Part shown: in pieces, positions 23,041 through 39,697 of the stretch
Numbering within the stretch: the stretch's first letter is position 1
Layout: each line of letters starts with the position of its first letter
Source: Procambarus clarkii
Lineage: Eukaryota > Arthropoda > Malacostraca > Decapoda > Cambaridae
Direction of reading: 5' to 3'
NCBI RefSeq assembly: GCF_040958095.1
Contig: NC_091227.1
Coordinates: 17,379,432 to 17,443,431 of the forward strand
Length of the DNA: 64,000 nucleotides
Made by a program: the position numbers and the translations under genes
Notes under the pieces: generated by a model
Told to the model about the DNA's origin: nothing
What the model saw: the letters and a program-made list of their open reading frames with translations, nothing else
Databases searched by the model: none

Positions 23041-23870
23041 CAATACCATTTCCACTTCCTGGCAGCGAATGGCAGCAGTAGTTGTGATAATGGTGGTGGC
23101 AATAGTGATCATGGTGATTTGAGTAGTGATCATGGTGATGGTAGTAGTAACCATGGTAATGATAGTAGGTTTGAGTGCTTGCATTAATGATATGACATAT
23201 GTTATCAGATGGATGTTGTCATGTATGTGTTCTTGTTGCAAGGTTTCAATTGCAGTTCTCAAATCTGTAGGTATGATAACATGTTGTCAGTGATCAGCAA
23301 GAGCATGTTCTAAAGCCGTGATCATGGTGATGGTGAAAATGGTGGTGATAATGGCGGTGGTGCTAATAAATGAGTTTCTGTATATCAAATTATTATAATT
23401 GTAATGGTGGTAATAATGATGGCAGTGGTGATGATGTTAGTGGTGATAATGATGGTAGTGGTGATAATGGTTGTGGTGATAAAGGCAATGGTAGTGGTAA
23501 TAAGTAATTATAATGGTGATAAGTGACAATGGTGGTGGTAGTGGGGATAATGGAGATGATAATGATGGTAGTGGAGATGGTGATTATGATCTTAGTGATG
23601 ATGGTAGTAGTGGTGATGATGATGGTAGTAGTGGTGATGATGATGGTAGTAGTGGTGATGATGATGGTAGTAGTGGTGATGATAGTAGTGATTATGATGG
23701 TGATTATGATGGTGATTATGATGGTACTGATGGTGGTGGTGATAATAGTGATGGTAGTGGTGATGGTGATAAGGGTGACATTAGTAGTGATAATGATAAT
23801 GGTGGTGATAATAATGATGGTGCTGGTAATAATAGTGATGATAATGATGAAGGCACCACTACAAGGGAAG
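23040..23870 (+). repeat. Imperfect (GRT)n-type satellite
   Basis: The stretch is rich in GGTGATAATGATGGTAGTGG-like words. It includes four near-perfect 21-bp units (AGTAGTGGTGATGATGATGG plus T) at 23600-23690. Long Asp/Gly/Ser or Met/Val frames and their antisense Ile/Thr frames here are artefacts. Confidence 0.9.
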
Positions 23871-24299
23871 GTATGGGTGGTAATGTATGGGGGATACAGC
23901 TGCAGCAACTACACTACTACAATCACCAGACATACAAGTCAGTACTGTATATACAAGTATATTACACCAGTCAATACTAATGGCATTATACTCAATCATA
24001 CTCCCTAATAATAATTACAATTAATAAAAATAATAATAATAGTAATACTATACACATTTATAAATATTGTAATAAAAAATAGTGTAATAATAAAATAAAA
24101 AATAGGTGTAATAAAATACAAAATTTTACTATAGTGGTGATTTATATATTATATAAAATTACAGTTATTAAAAGATTATATTCAATATAAATAATATACT
24201 GAAATATAATGTAATACTGAGAATAATAAAGAAATAAGATATATATGACAAGACACTATACTAATGTGTAATATAATGAGTATATTACCACCTACATCC

Positions 24300-25133
24300 C
24301 CTGTAGTCACCTTTCACACTAACATGGTGTCATGGCACCTGCCCTATCAGTTACCCATGACACCCTAGTGGTGTCATGGGGGCTGTCATTTGTGCCTCCC
24401 AGTGATGGTGACACATGGTGGGAGGAGTATAGTGCCTTGAGGCAGACAGCTTGTCTGTCACCTACACTCATGTCCCCCCCTTCCTTTATCTGTATCTATC
24501 TATCCTCTGGTCCTAAGTACGGTCTAGGTAAGGGGGATCATAAGAGTTTGAGTGTGTTTGAGTGCGTGTGAGTGCGTGAGTGGCTGAGTGTGAGTGTGAG
24601 TGTGGCTGCCCTGGTGGCCTCGTCGGTGCAGTTGCCAGCCATCAGAACCACACAGGAATGCCAACCTAAATACGCACACCGCCTAGTGGGCTCCGGTGTC
24701 GCTCACGCCTTTATTTCTGGCCCCGGGTTTCCCCCGGCGCCGCAACGGGTTTCTTCGCACCGATATTGGTGGTGTGGGAGGGTGGTCTTACCTCAGGTTA
24801 GCGATGGCTTCGTCACAAGTTGACATATATACAGGAGAGGTCGGGTGGTCCCGGCGGTAATATGGCGGAGAGGCTGGCGGGCTTGGTCCCGTTGGTCCGC
24901 GCTGGTGCCACGTCTCCTCTCCGCTCCCATCTCCCTAATCTCCCTCAACTCCTGCTAAATCTCCCAACTACACGACTCTAACACGAAATTATAATAATGT
25001 ATTATTCTATTTTAACTCGTTACTTCTGCTTTGGATGATAATTAACTAGATTTTTATATTAGGCAGATGTCAACATAAGCAGGAGGGCGTTTGTTGTGGT
25101 GTGTCAACAATTGCCAGTCGGCGGCCGCTCGAG
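24300..25133. promoter_or_regulatory. Presumed shared promoter region between the zinc-finger gene and ZDHHC23
   Basis: 24400-25133 is GC-richer than its flanks and lies between a gene starting leftwards (minus) and one starting rightwards at 25134. It contains AATATGGCGGAG at 24860, a YY1-like word. It also has a 39-codon open frame (24862-24981, plus) that would be an upstream ORF if it is transcribed with ZDHHC23. No TATA box is evident. Start sites cannot be set. Confidence 0.4.
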
Positions 25134-30212
<5,079 letters not shown>

Positions 30213-31255
30213 AGGTATTTCTGTATCTCATACTTGTATATTTCTGTATTTTATAGTTGTATATTTGTTATCTAAATATAATATTTGTTGAAAAATATTT
30301 AGCAACATTTATTTCATATTTGGTTATTATAAATCTGTTCTTCTGTAACCTATCGTTTCATAAGAACAGTTTTAAGCCGTCCTGGGTGTTGAAGTGGGCA
30401 AGCCAAAGATGAAAGATTCTTTACGTTTCTTCAAATGATTTTGAAGAAACTGGAAGATAATTTTTGCACTATTGAAGCTTTAAAAACTAAACATTTAAAT
30501 TTTACACATTTGTTTTTCATATCCCAAGAGTCTAATTTTAAATATATTTTAAGCTTTATCTAAAAAAATAATTATTAATAAAGATTGAGATGGCCCTTTC
30601 CTTAAACCCTTCTGTTGCGCAAGTCATACAGGGATGACTTAGAATACCGCATAAGATCTAAAAGTCACATGCGTACACTGGGTTCACATTTGCTTCCTCA
30701 GGTTGCCTGTAAACAGAAAAATCTAACAACAATTGTGTACAGTGTAATAACAGCAAAACCTGAATGTTTTATTATTCTAAGCAAATAATGTAGTGACATG
30801 AATGTATGTGTGTACCTATGATGTACATGTTCTGAGATACAAAATAACATTATTAACAGCCCATTGTATTATTGCACTTGAAAAAAATGGCAAAACATTA
30901 GAAATACTGTACACAGAAAATATTACATATTCAATGCGTGCAGTTACAATTTCATGCAAAACCTGCAGAGCCAAGCTGAACTCTGACCACATATTATGAG
31001 ATTACCACACCCACCAAAATGGCTTAGTGGTTCGTAATCGTGCATGAAAATATTTAGTCATTACACTGTACACACACTTTGTGTATAACGGCAAAAACTA
31101 TGTTTTATTGTTCTAAGCAAATAATATATTGTGCATCTTGGTGACACGAATATATTTGAGCATTCTGGTATTCCTCACATTTTATTACAGTATATAGATC
31201 TCCAAAGACACACTAGAATAATATTACTGAAAACAAAAAAAAAAAAATCCAGTGT
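30213..31255 (+). other. ZDHHC23 3' UTR and flank
   Basis: AATAAA at 30577-30582 is the first good poly(A) signal. Beyond it I see no exon or named repeat. Confidence 0.5.
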
Positions 31256-31262
31256 ATGTATG

Positions 31263-31324
<62 letters not shown>

Positions 31325-31708
31325 GTACCTAATAGCCAGAACGCACTTCTCAGCCTACTATTCAAGGCCCGATTTGCCTAATAAGCCAAGTTTTCATGAA
31401 TTAATGTTTTTTCGTCTACCTAACCTACCTAACCTAACCTAACCTAGCTTTTTTTGGCTACCTAACCTAACCTTACCTATAAATATAGGTTAGGTTAGGT
31501 TAGGTAGGGTTGGTTAGGTTCGGTCATATATCTACGTTAATTTTAACTCCAATAACATAAAATTGACCTCATACATAGAGAAAAGGGTTGCTTTATCATT
31601 TCATAAGAAAAAAAATATAGTAAATATATTAATTCAGGAAAACTTGGCTTATTAGGCAAATCGGGCCTTGAATAGTAGGCTGAGAAGTGAGTTCTGGCTA
31701 CTAGGTAC

Positions 31709-31803
<95 letters not shown>

Positions 31804-31830
31804 TATATATATTATATATAATATATAAAA
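31256..31830. mobile_element. 392-bp fold-back element (31321-31712) with TTAGG/CCTAA repeats, inside (TA)n
   Basis: TIRs of about 90 bases start TGTCGTACCTAATAGCCAGA (31321) and recur inverted, ending at 31712, with few differences. Inside, CCTAA repeats (31417-31446 and 31461-31476) face TTAGG repeats (31485-31522) across a short palindrome ACCTATAAATATAGGT. Both flanks are TA runs (31259-31320 and 31712-31800), which suggests insertion into TA-rich sites. There is no coding capacity. TTAGG is the common arthropod telomere unit. Confidence 0.85.
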
Positions 31831-31832
31831 AA

Positions 31833-32395
31833 TATGGTTTTCAAAATTAATCCGTTCCCAGAGACAGCTCGTAAATCGAAAATTTCCAAACCAAAACAAA
31901 TTTTCCCATAATAAATAATGTAAATTGAATTATTAACTTCAAAATACATTTCATACATAATACAGTACACACAAATATTTTGTCCTATAGTGTCTGCAAG
32001 TTATAGCTTACCTTTATTGATGACTCTTGTTGGTGTATGGAAGACAGTGAGGGAGGGAAGGGAAAAAGAGAGGTGTTAGTGTTTGGAAAGGGAGCCCCCC
32101 CTCCCTTCCATTATAACATCAGGCAGTGATGACTTCTCTGGGGTACTCTCTCTCCAATGTTTTGCCTGCATACCACTAGGACCTGGTTGTGGCTCACTGC
32201 TTGTTTCTCACTAAGAACCTTTCCATAGACTTGTTTTTCTTCTATGGTCGTCTTTACATGTGTTTTCTTAGGTTGAACATTACCACCGACTTTCTTGGAA
32301 CCCATGACGTGGTATATAATAATTACTTTTATGTTTAGAAACCAAAAAGTGTTCCCAAGTGCCTACTGAAGACAAATGCTTATACAGTAATGCAT
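31833..32395 (-). mobile_element. Tigger-type transposon fragment
   Basis: 31840-31920 resembles the subterminal right end of the 6168-6947 element. At 32111-32305 (minus) a frame starts MGSKKVGGNVQPKKTHVKTT, the N terminus of a Tigger transposase. Both terminal repeats are missing. The copy is decayed. Confidence 0.78.
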
Positions 32396-33380
32396 ATCCA
32401 TTTTGGCGAAGTAATTGCAAGGTGAGCTACTACAAGGGATAAGAAACACTTATTTGCAGTTTTTTGTATATCTTTATTGAGCTATTAAAGTTGTAATAAA
32501 CATAAAATGGATGGCAACATGTATGCATAGAAATTTGTTAATAGGCCAATTATTTGTTAAATGTTCACTTAAAAAAAATAGTCCAACTAAACCTAATACA
32601 GTGCAACAGGAGCTCTTAATTAATAAATTGCAATGCATGTGCAGTATGTTTTTAACGCATCACCCGTAGCGTTACAGCAGCAACACATTCAGAACACATT
32701 CCGGATGTGTGATGTCAGTAAAAAACACCCCACTTTTAAATACAATAAGAAAAGACCCTTTTGCATAAAGGTTAAGTGATAAATGTAATAGGTAACCTGT
32801 CACAATCTTAGTTACTCAGTCTTCAGTTAAATCAGTACAAAATTATTTGTAATCTTTAGTTAGTTAAAATTATATTCCCAGATTTTAAATTCTCATGCAT
32901 GATGAGATGGTAATGATACAAAAATGAAAATGTGAAGCAAGAGCAGAACATTTATAAAGTAACAAAGATAATGAACATTTCAGTCTTAATGTGTTGCTTC
33001 AATTGAGGACACTGGCTTCTTGCCGTTTACATGTCAGGATACTCTATTTGATAAAGGTACTGTATAGTCATTTTTATATTCCTGACTTAACAGCTCTTGT
33101 CCAGAGAGCTGTAATGATTCTTGAAGCTATAAATTCCTGACAACCGTAAACAATCACTTGTGTGTATATACCTTCCATTCACCTGGGCTGTATGGGTCTC
33201 GAACTCATACTTTTTTACCTATGTATATGTAGAATACCTTTTGAATGAGTAACAAATAAAATAAAAAGTAATCGCTGTATTCTGCTGCCTCTCAGTTGTG
33301 CGAGACATCATGTGAAACATTATAAACCCATACAAAAATGTTTATAATACAGTACATGAATTACACAAAAAATAATCGGG
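32396..33380. other. No gene or named repeat seen
   Basis: Intergenic AT-rich DNA. No exon-like frame with splice sites was seen. Confidence 0.4.
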
Positions 33381-33465
33381 CAGTGTTGGCAAGTAATTCA
33401 TTACTCGGGAATCAATTGATTCGAGTAATTAATTACTCGTCAGCAAGTAATTAGTTATTTTTTTG
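33381..33465. mobile_element. Possible hAT-type terminal sequence
   Basis: CAGTGTTGGCAAGTAATTCA and the following repeats of GTAATTAATTACTCG resemble the terminal and subterminal sequences of some hAT elements. No matching opposite end was found in the window. Confidence 0.3.
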
Positions 33466-34235
33466 TACCATAAAATGGACAAAGTACTGGTGAGCCCTAG
33501 ACCATAGCCTACTTGGTCTATTGGGTAATTTGGCCCTGTGGGGTGCCTATTTAATAAAAGTAATCACTGCCAGACCGCTTTTATCTGGCAAGAATTGAAC
33601 CTGGGATCTTTCGGCTGTGACCCAACTGCACTTGATACCTTTCTGCATAGAGCCTCAATTTTGTTAAAATATTATTTGTATGGTATTTTTCATGGTCAGG
33701 TCAGGTGGGAAATATATATTTAAGGGTTAAATTGCTGTAAGATGATATATCTTGTGAAGTACTCCTTATGATTAAATACTAATTATAAATTTAGAAAATG
33801 TTTGCGATTTGATTATGGTACTTCCTGTTATAATTTATAATTTACTAGTATATTTGGCCATGTTTCTTTATATTCACAGCAAGTTTCCCATCAATAATAT
33901 GGCAATCTCTAACAAGGAATATGCTAATATGGGACCATGAATAGGTTTATCACAAAGTGGAACAGTACTGACAAATGTATTCAGGATCAATACTAGTTTC
34001 CTTCAGTTCCAAATAAGGCACATAAAATAACACAGCACCAGTGTCTGGTGTGCAACTTTTTTTTTTTTTTTTTAGCATCTTGTGTATGCTGGTTCCAATA
34101 TTTTATAATGTATTGCTGTACAGTACATTATTACTAAATATTTTGAATAACACCACACAAAATTGTGAATTCATATTAACACTATAGCAGCCCAGCTACC
34201 TACCAGTAGGTAGGTAGCCCAATGATGCATTTTGG

Positions 34236-34388
34236 GGCATCATCTTGAGGTTATCTTGAGGTGATTTTGGGGCTTAGTGTCCCCGCGGCCCGGTCCTCAA
34301 CCAGGCCTCCACCCCCAAGATCAGCCCGTAGCAGCTGTCTAACTCCCAGGTACCTATTTACTACTAGGTAACAGGGGCAACAGGGTGA
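34236..34388 (-). repeat. tRNA-derived SINE, 3' part
   Basis: Matches the body of the 44590-44836 SINE: GGTACCTATTTACTACTAGG, GGAGGCCTGGTTGAGGACCG (minus sense), and the CTCAAGATAACCTCAAGATG tail. The tRNA head is missing. Confidence 0.75.
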
Positions 34389-36600
34389 AAGAAACATTTT
34401 GGTCTGATGCTAAAACACATCTGATCTCTAAATCTGTGAATTACATTTTCTTAATCATTCTATTTTCATTTACATGACACACCCGAGATGTGAGGACAGT
34501 ACAGGATAGTGGAACTTATGACTGCCATGTTGGTTACAAGGGTGGGCCACCCAGAGATCATTTCGGATGACCACGAATTCACGACAAACCGACTTGACTA
34601 TTTTTTTTGTTCGTGTGTTTCTTGACAACATTTTGTGCTCGTATTGTTATGGTGCACATAAGGTCAATGATTTGGAAAAGCCAAAAATTAACAATGTCAA
34701 GAGTATAAGTGCAAGAGCATGCTGTAGGGCTGACGAGCTCTCATTCTTCCAAGAAAAGCTCGAGTATTTGGATCAAAGTTACGTAGATCTTCGGTTTCTA
34801 CATCTATAGTGTAAGATGTTCTGCACTTAAATGAACTGGTAAGTACAATGTTCAAATATTTGTCATATTTTACCTTGTACAAGATTTATCTGGACATTTT
34901 TGTTGTACAGTGTACAGGAGCAACCTCCCAGTAACGCTAAGATTTAGGTGTAAGATATGCATAATTTGGAAAGTACAGTAATTAACTTTTTTTTTTTTAA
35001 ATGAAAAAAAAAACTTTTGTAGCATCAATAAAACTTACATCATAAGATTAAATTTAAACATTTACAGATAGCAGGACCCTTCACCGAGTGCTTTTGTTCT
35101 GTCTTATAATCACTGAAACTAGATTTAATTTTCAGGCATTTTTTCATCGGCGAAGAGAAATCATGTGTGCACACACACTGCATATATAAAAGTACTTATG
35201 TATGACAAATCATATCTTTATGAAGGCAAAAAATATTCAAAACGGGGAACTTCAAATTTCCAGAACAGAAAGCTTGCAAGTATTGTTTGTATTCATTTTA
35301 TCTACAATATATACACCAATCATGTGTGCACATTTATGGCAACAACTCAAGGGGAGGGGGGGAAGCTACACCTTGATAGGCTGGACTATTTTGGTCTGTA
35401 TATGTTGTGAAAGGCCAGAGTGCTCTAGTATTAACTTGAGCAGTGTTAATGACAAATTTAAAACGTGCAAGATAGTCCATAAAAAAAGTGGGTGAATTGA
35501 TAATGAGAGATGAATGCCAAGTTGTTCAAATGATATGACAAACCTCAATGTTTTCTTCCCATATGATCTGATAGTGTACTTGCCAAATGTGCCAGGATAT
35601 AGTGGTATGGAATTGCTTATTAAAAAAAAATTACTGTAGTGTAATAATGCACAAAAACAATTCATGAGGATATAACAGAATCTGTTACAGCCAAAATCAG
35701 GACAATACATTTTCTAAAATGTCTGGCTGCCCATTTAATTCTCGAACACATGTTCTATAATTTTGAAGTATACAAATCTTTGATTATTTATTATTTACTG
35801 TATTATGTTCAAATACAATCAAGGAAAAAGGCGCGTGAAGGTTGTGAGGAATGACCCACTAACCCTGCTTCTCTGGTGAAGTATGACAGCTGCCTTCATA
35901 ACTACACAGGGTTAGTACACTAGTTGCTTATTACTTTATCCAAGCTTGACAGGAAGTTTGTATGATGAATTAGTACACTGGCCCTGTAATACCTGGTAGA
36001 AGTGACCTCACTTGCACATTGTCTTGGTATACCAACACATTCTATCCATTTCTGAACTAATCAACAAGGCACTTTTCACATGGAAGAATAATAAGAGACA
36101 ACCTCTTAACTTCCTAATCTACAACGGAAATAAGATCACAAAGAATATCAAGTTAGGATAAAATCGAAAGTCATTTCGAGATTTGATAATTGATATAAAA
36201 ACTGGATTGGCAAAAAATCTCAACTATAATAAAATAAAAGCAATACAGTACTTAAAAGTAAATATTTTGTTAGAACAATCAAATTGGAGGGAGGGAAAAG
36301 GGGGGGGGGGACACCATAGATTTCAGTAATTATTTCAGATATCCTAACAATTTTGGTGCTCCTTCCAATAGCATACCTGAAATTTGATAGTACAGCGCTG
36401 GCAGCAATATTGAGAAAAACAAAACTTTAGAGATTTTTGTAGATGGTGCTTTCGTTGTAAGGCCCTTATCAAATTATAACAAGGTACACATGGCTAGTGC
36501 TTATAAAGGGGAAAATGCTGGAGAAGCACAAGGTCAATGAGGCACAGGTTGGTAAAGAACATTGTCTGCCCTAGTTGTAGAATGATAATGAACATGTTCA
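34389..36600. other. No gene supported
   Basis: An 80-codon frame at 34567-34809 has no splice signals or recognisable motif and is probably chance. A G-run is at about 36299-36310. Confidence 0.35.
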
Positions 36601-37160
36601 ATCCAGACTAGTGTGTGCTACAGAACATCCAGAACTTATTTTAATAGTATACCGATTGTGCACAAGACATCTATAATGAAAACCTGTGTCAGAAACACTG
36701 CAAGGTCAACACAAAGGGGTATATACTGTACCCCTTTAATAGTTTTGGCAGTGTATGTAGGTGAAACATTCCAAAACCCTAATAGGGATAATCCAACCCA
36801 CTCTCGTGAAATAAAAGTGATATTTTGGGCCATCCTGGACTCTCATAGTCAAAACTGAGACATACAGTAAAAGGAAAACCATTTTAAGATGATGGTAATA
36901 GGTGTGAGTGGAAAAAAGTAAACCATGAAAAATGGAGCCAATTGCAACTCCTTAGAAGTAAACAAACTTATACCTTGCTTCATCTACTCCACCGTTATAA
37001 TGGCTTTCTTTCCCTGTATGTTTCAGTTTCACCTGAGGAGAGTCCAGGCTGGACCAAAACCCTTGTAACCCTCTCATTTCATGTGTGGGGGTTTGGTTAT
37101 TTATTTTCATCCACATTCCTGTGACTTTAGCTCTTAATTAATGGGACTATAAACAGACAT
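36400..37160 (+). mobile_element. Penelope-like retroelement remnant with hammerhead-like motif
   Basis: In the frame at 36613-36858 the peptide reads RGIYCTPLIVLAVYVGETFQ..., the pattern of the GIY-YIG endonuclease domain that ends Penelope ORFs. About 200 bases downstream, CCTGAGGAGAGTCCAGGCTG followed by GACCAAAAC (37031-37059) resembles a hammerhead ribozyme core (CUGANGA, stem II, GAAAC). Such ribozymes are known in the terminal repeats of Penelope-like elements. The copy is old and decayed. Confidence 0.5.
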
Positions 37161-39588
37161 TTCTGCCATATCACTTCAACCATGCCTATGAAACACAAAA
37201 TTGCTGAGATAAACACCTTATGAACTTAAAGGTTGTCAAATTTATCATTACGGTATAGTTCAAAATATCAGAAGACAGTGTACAGAGTATGCAGCCTTCA
37301 AACACAATGTCCCTCATTGAATAGAATGAAAAAATTCAACATTGCTACCAGTCTTGCTATATGAATACAGTGCTGTATATACTAATATATAATTACTTAC
37401 ACCATGCACCCCTCACTGCTGATTTCAACCCACCTTCACTGACCTTACCTCTTCTCCATTTTTTACCCTTATAAGCAGTATGTTTGATCCGATATAAAAT
37501 CCTACAGGCAAACCATCATCTACTGTACAAAAAAAAATTCTGCATGATTCTATCAACTGATGCTCTTGGTAAATTAATAATAAATCTTCATAATAAATGA
37601 CTAGTATAATGTTCAAGACATTTAAATGGTAAGAAGTGCCCATTCAAAGCAAATGAGCTCAAAATAGCTCTAGGTTGAATTCTCAAGTTCCAATTAATCT
37701 GAAGAACCTGAAATAGAACCTTGTTGATTTAAAGACATCACATTTTGAAACTCCACCGACTCATTATTGATGAATTACAGTAAATTATCTGGTAATAAAT
37801 GAAAGTTTATTATTTGCAGGTGGGACTTAATTTGTAAGGTACAGTAGTATGATCTTTTAATAACCATGTAAATCAAACAAATGTATTTGTGAAAAAGAAG
37901 TTTAGGTTCCTGGAACCTCCAGAAATCCACTTTCTTCCACTACCCTTCAAAATGTCTATTTCAACATTATTGAAGGTGAAGGAAAGACCCAATATTAAAA
38001 ACAATTTTTGGATGTAACCTACATCCTTTCTCAAGGTACTGTATATAATATACAATTGTATTCAGTATACATCACCTTGAGACAGGATGTAGGATACATA
38101 AAAAATTAGTTTTTAATATATTTACATATAGGGCCTTTCCTTCCCCTTCATTCAAGCACTATGGCATCATAGTAAGTTTCTCTTTAACATTAATATTTAA
38201 TGCTCCATGCCCTTTCCAGACAAATTCAGCACTTAATAGTCTAGAATTCTTGGAATGCACAATGATGCATAAATATTAAATATATACCTAAATGTTTGTA
38301 GAACACAAGGAAAGTAAGGGGTCAGGGCCTAATACAATGTACTGTTAAGCATGTGGTAAACCTAATGATTATTGCAGATTGTTAATTTGTTTTCAGTTTG
38401 CATAACTAAAATTCACAGATGCAGCTTGAATCTTGATATAAAAGGGCTTATCTGTGCAACTGAAGTTTGCATACTCCAATGCTGCACTGCACAAATCTGG
38501 GCCACCTGTACTGAACATGGATAGTAATATACTGTAGTATCTTAAAAAATCTGACTGAATGGATTGAAATGCAGAATGAGTTTACTCATTAATACAGTTT
38601 CACAATATTCCAGAACTAGTCCCTATTCTGTGAAACCTTTCAACCATTATTACTGTATTACCCGATACTGTACGGTAAAATAAAGTGAAAACCCCTGTTG
38701 ATTAAGTCTAAAAGGTCACTAGGAATCTGAAATTCTACTCTACTTATCTTCAATGTTGAATTGCCATGGTTCTTAAAAGTAGTAAATGTGGATGGATAAT
38801 AAACTAATAAATATTGTTTTCATATTCACTGTAGAGGTATTATGGTTAAACATTAATACCACACAGTACTTAATTTTTAAGTAATATCAAATACAATTGG
38901 CAACAGACCAAATGTTTTATGTTCTTGATTGACTTTTCATTATATAAAGCTGAGATTTCTCTAGATCTAGAAAATATAAAAATATATATGGAGGTTCTAG
39001 CGGCTGAGGCAGCAGCAGCTATATTTGTTCCAACAAGACTGCTGCTTTACATAATTTGGTTAAGACTTTCTACCAGTATTCTTGCATCATTAAAATAATT
39101 ATCTAATGTCTTAAACATTATTTTTATATTACTTAAATACAATTTCTCATGATCCTAAGACAAAAGTTTGCAAATGGAAAATCCTAAGAGTAATTTCTAG
39201 TGCACTTTCCCGCTCATTTGGTCTCTTAAACACAAGTCAAAGTTATTTTTATTCTGTATCAGTACAGTACCTCCATTTTCTGTCTTAATTACATCTAAGT
39301 TACATTTCTCTCGGTTTCATAAACTTTTAATTACCACATTATCAGGACATGGCTGATGAATTATGTTTATCATATTTCATCACACCTCTAACTTTATTTT
39401 TACAAGAACTTGTTAAAATCAAGCTTCACTGAATGGCATAAAGGTGTTAGAAACCATCATGTTTCTGAGGTATCCAGTAGCGTGCATGTGTATCATTCAG
39501 CCATGTATGCTATCCACACCTAAAGTAATAGCCACCATTTATAAGACGAACAATGAAGGGGGTAGGAAGGTCGGCTGTCATTCTCTTT
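37161..39588. other. Intergenic; LITAF 3' flank at the right end
   Basis: No exon or named repeat was found. Minus-strand AATAAA signals for LITAF are possible at about 39393 and 39247. Confidence 0.4.
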
Positions 39589-39697
39589 CTATCCTCGCTT
39601 GTACTTGCCCAGAAAGGCTTGACAGTTAGGACAATTGTGTTCCACATTCATGCAGTCATTAATACAGCAGGGAATCAGGCAACAGCCCATCCAGCAC
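39589..39697 (-). CDS. LITAF exon 4 (last)
   Basis: The acceptor TTACAACAG completes Gly127. The exon encodes CWMGCCLIPCCINDCMNVEH followed by NCPNC and the KYKRG end, with TAG at 39589-39591. Confidence 0.93.

Noticed and set aside
23393-24008. Frames of 155-171 codons rich in Asp/Gly/Ser, Met/Val or Ile/Thr
   Set aside because: They are translations of a GRT-type satellite in different frames, with no splice sites or domain.
33580-33650. Another tRNA-like B box (GGTTCAATTC on the minus strand)
   Set aside because: No convincing A box at the right spacing and no second copy.
34567-34809. 80-codon plus frame in the intergenic region
   Set aside because: No homology, no flanking splice sites or poly(A) signal tied to it, and composition like its surroundings.
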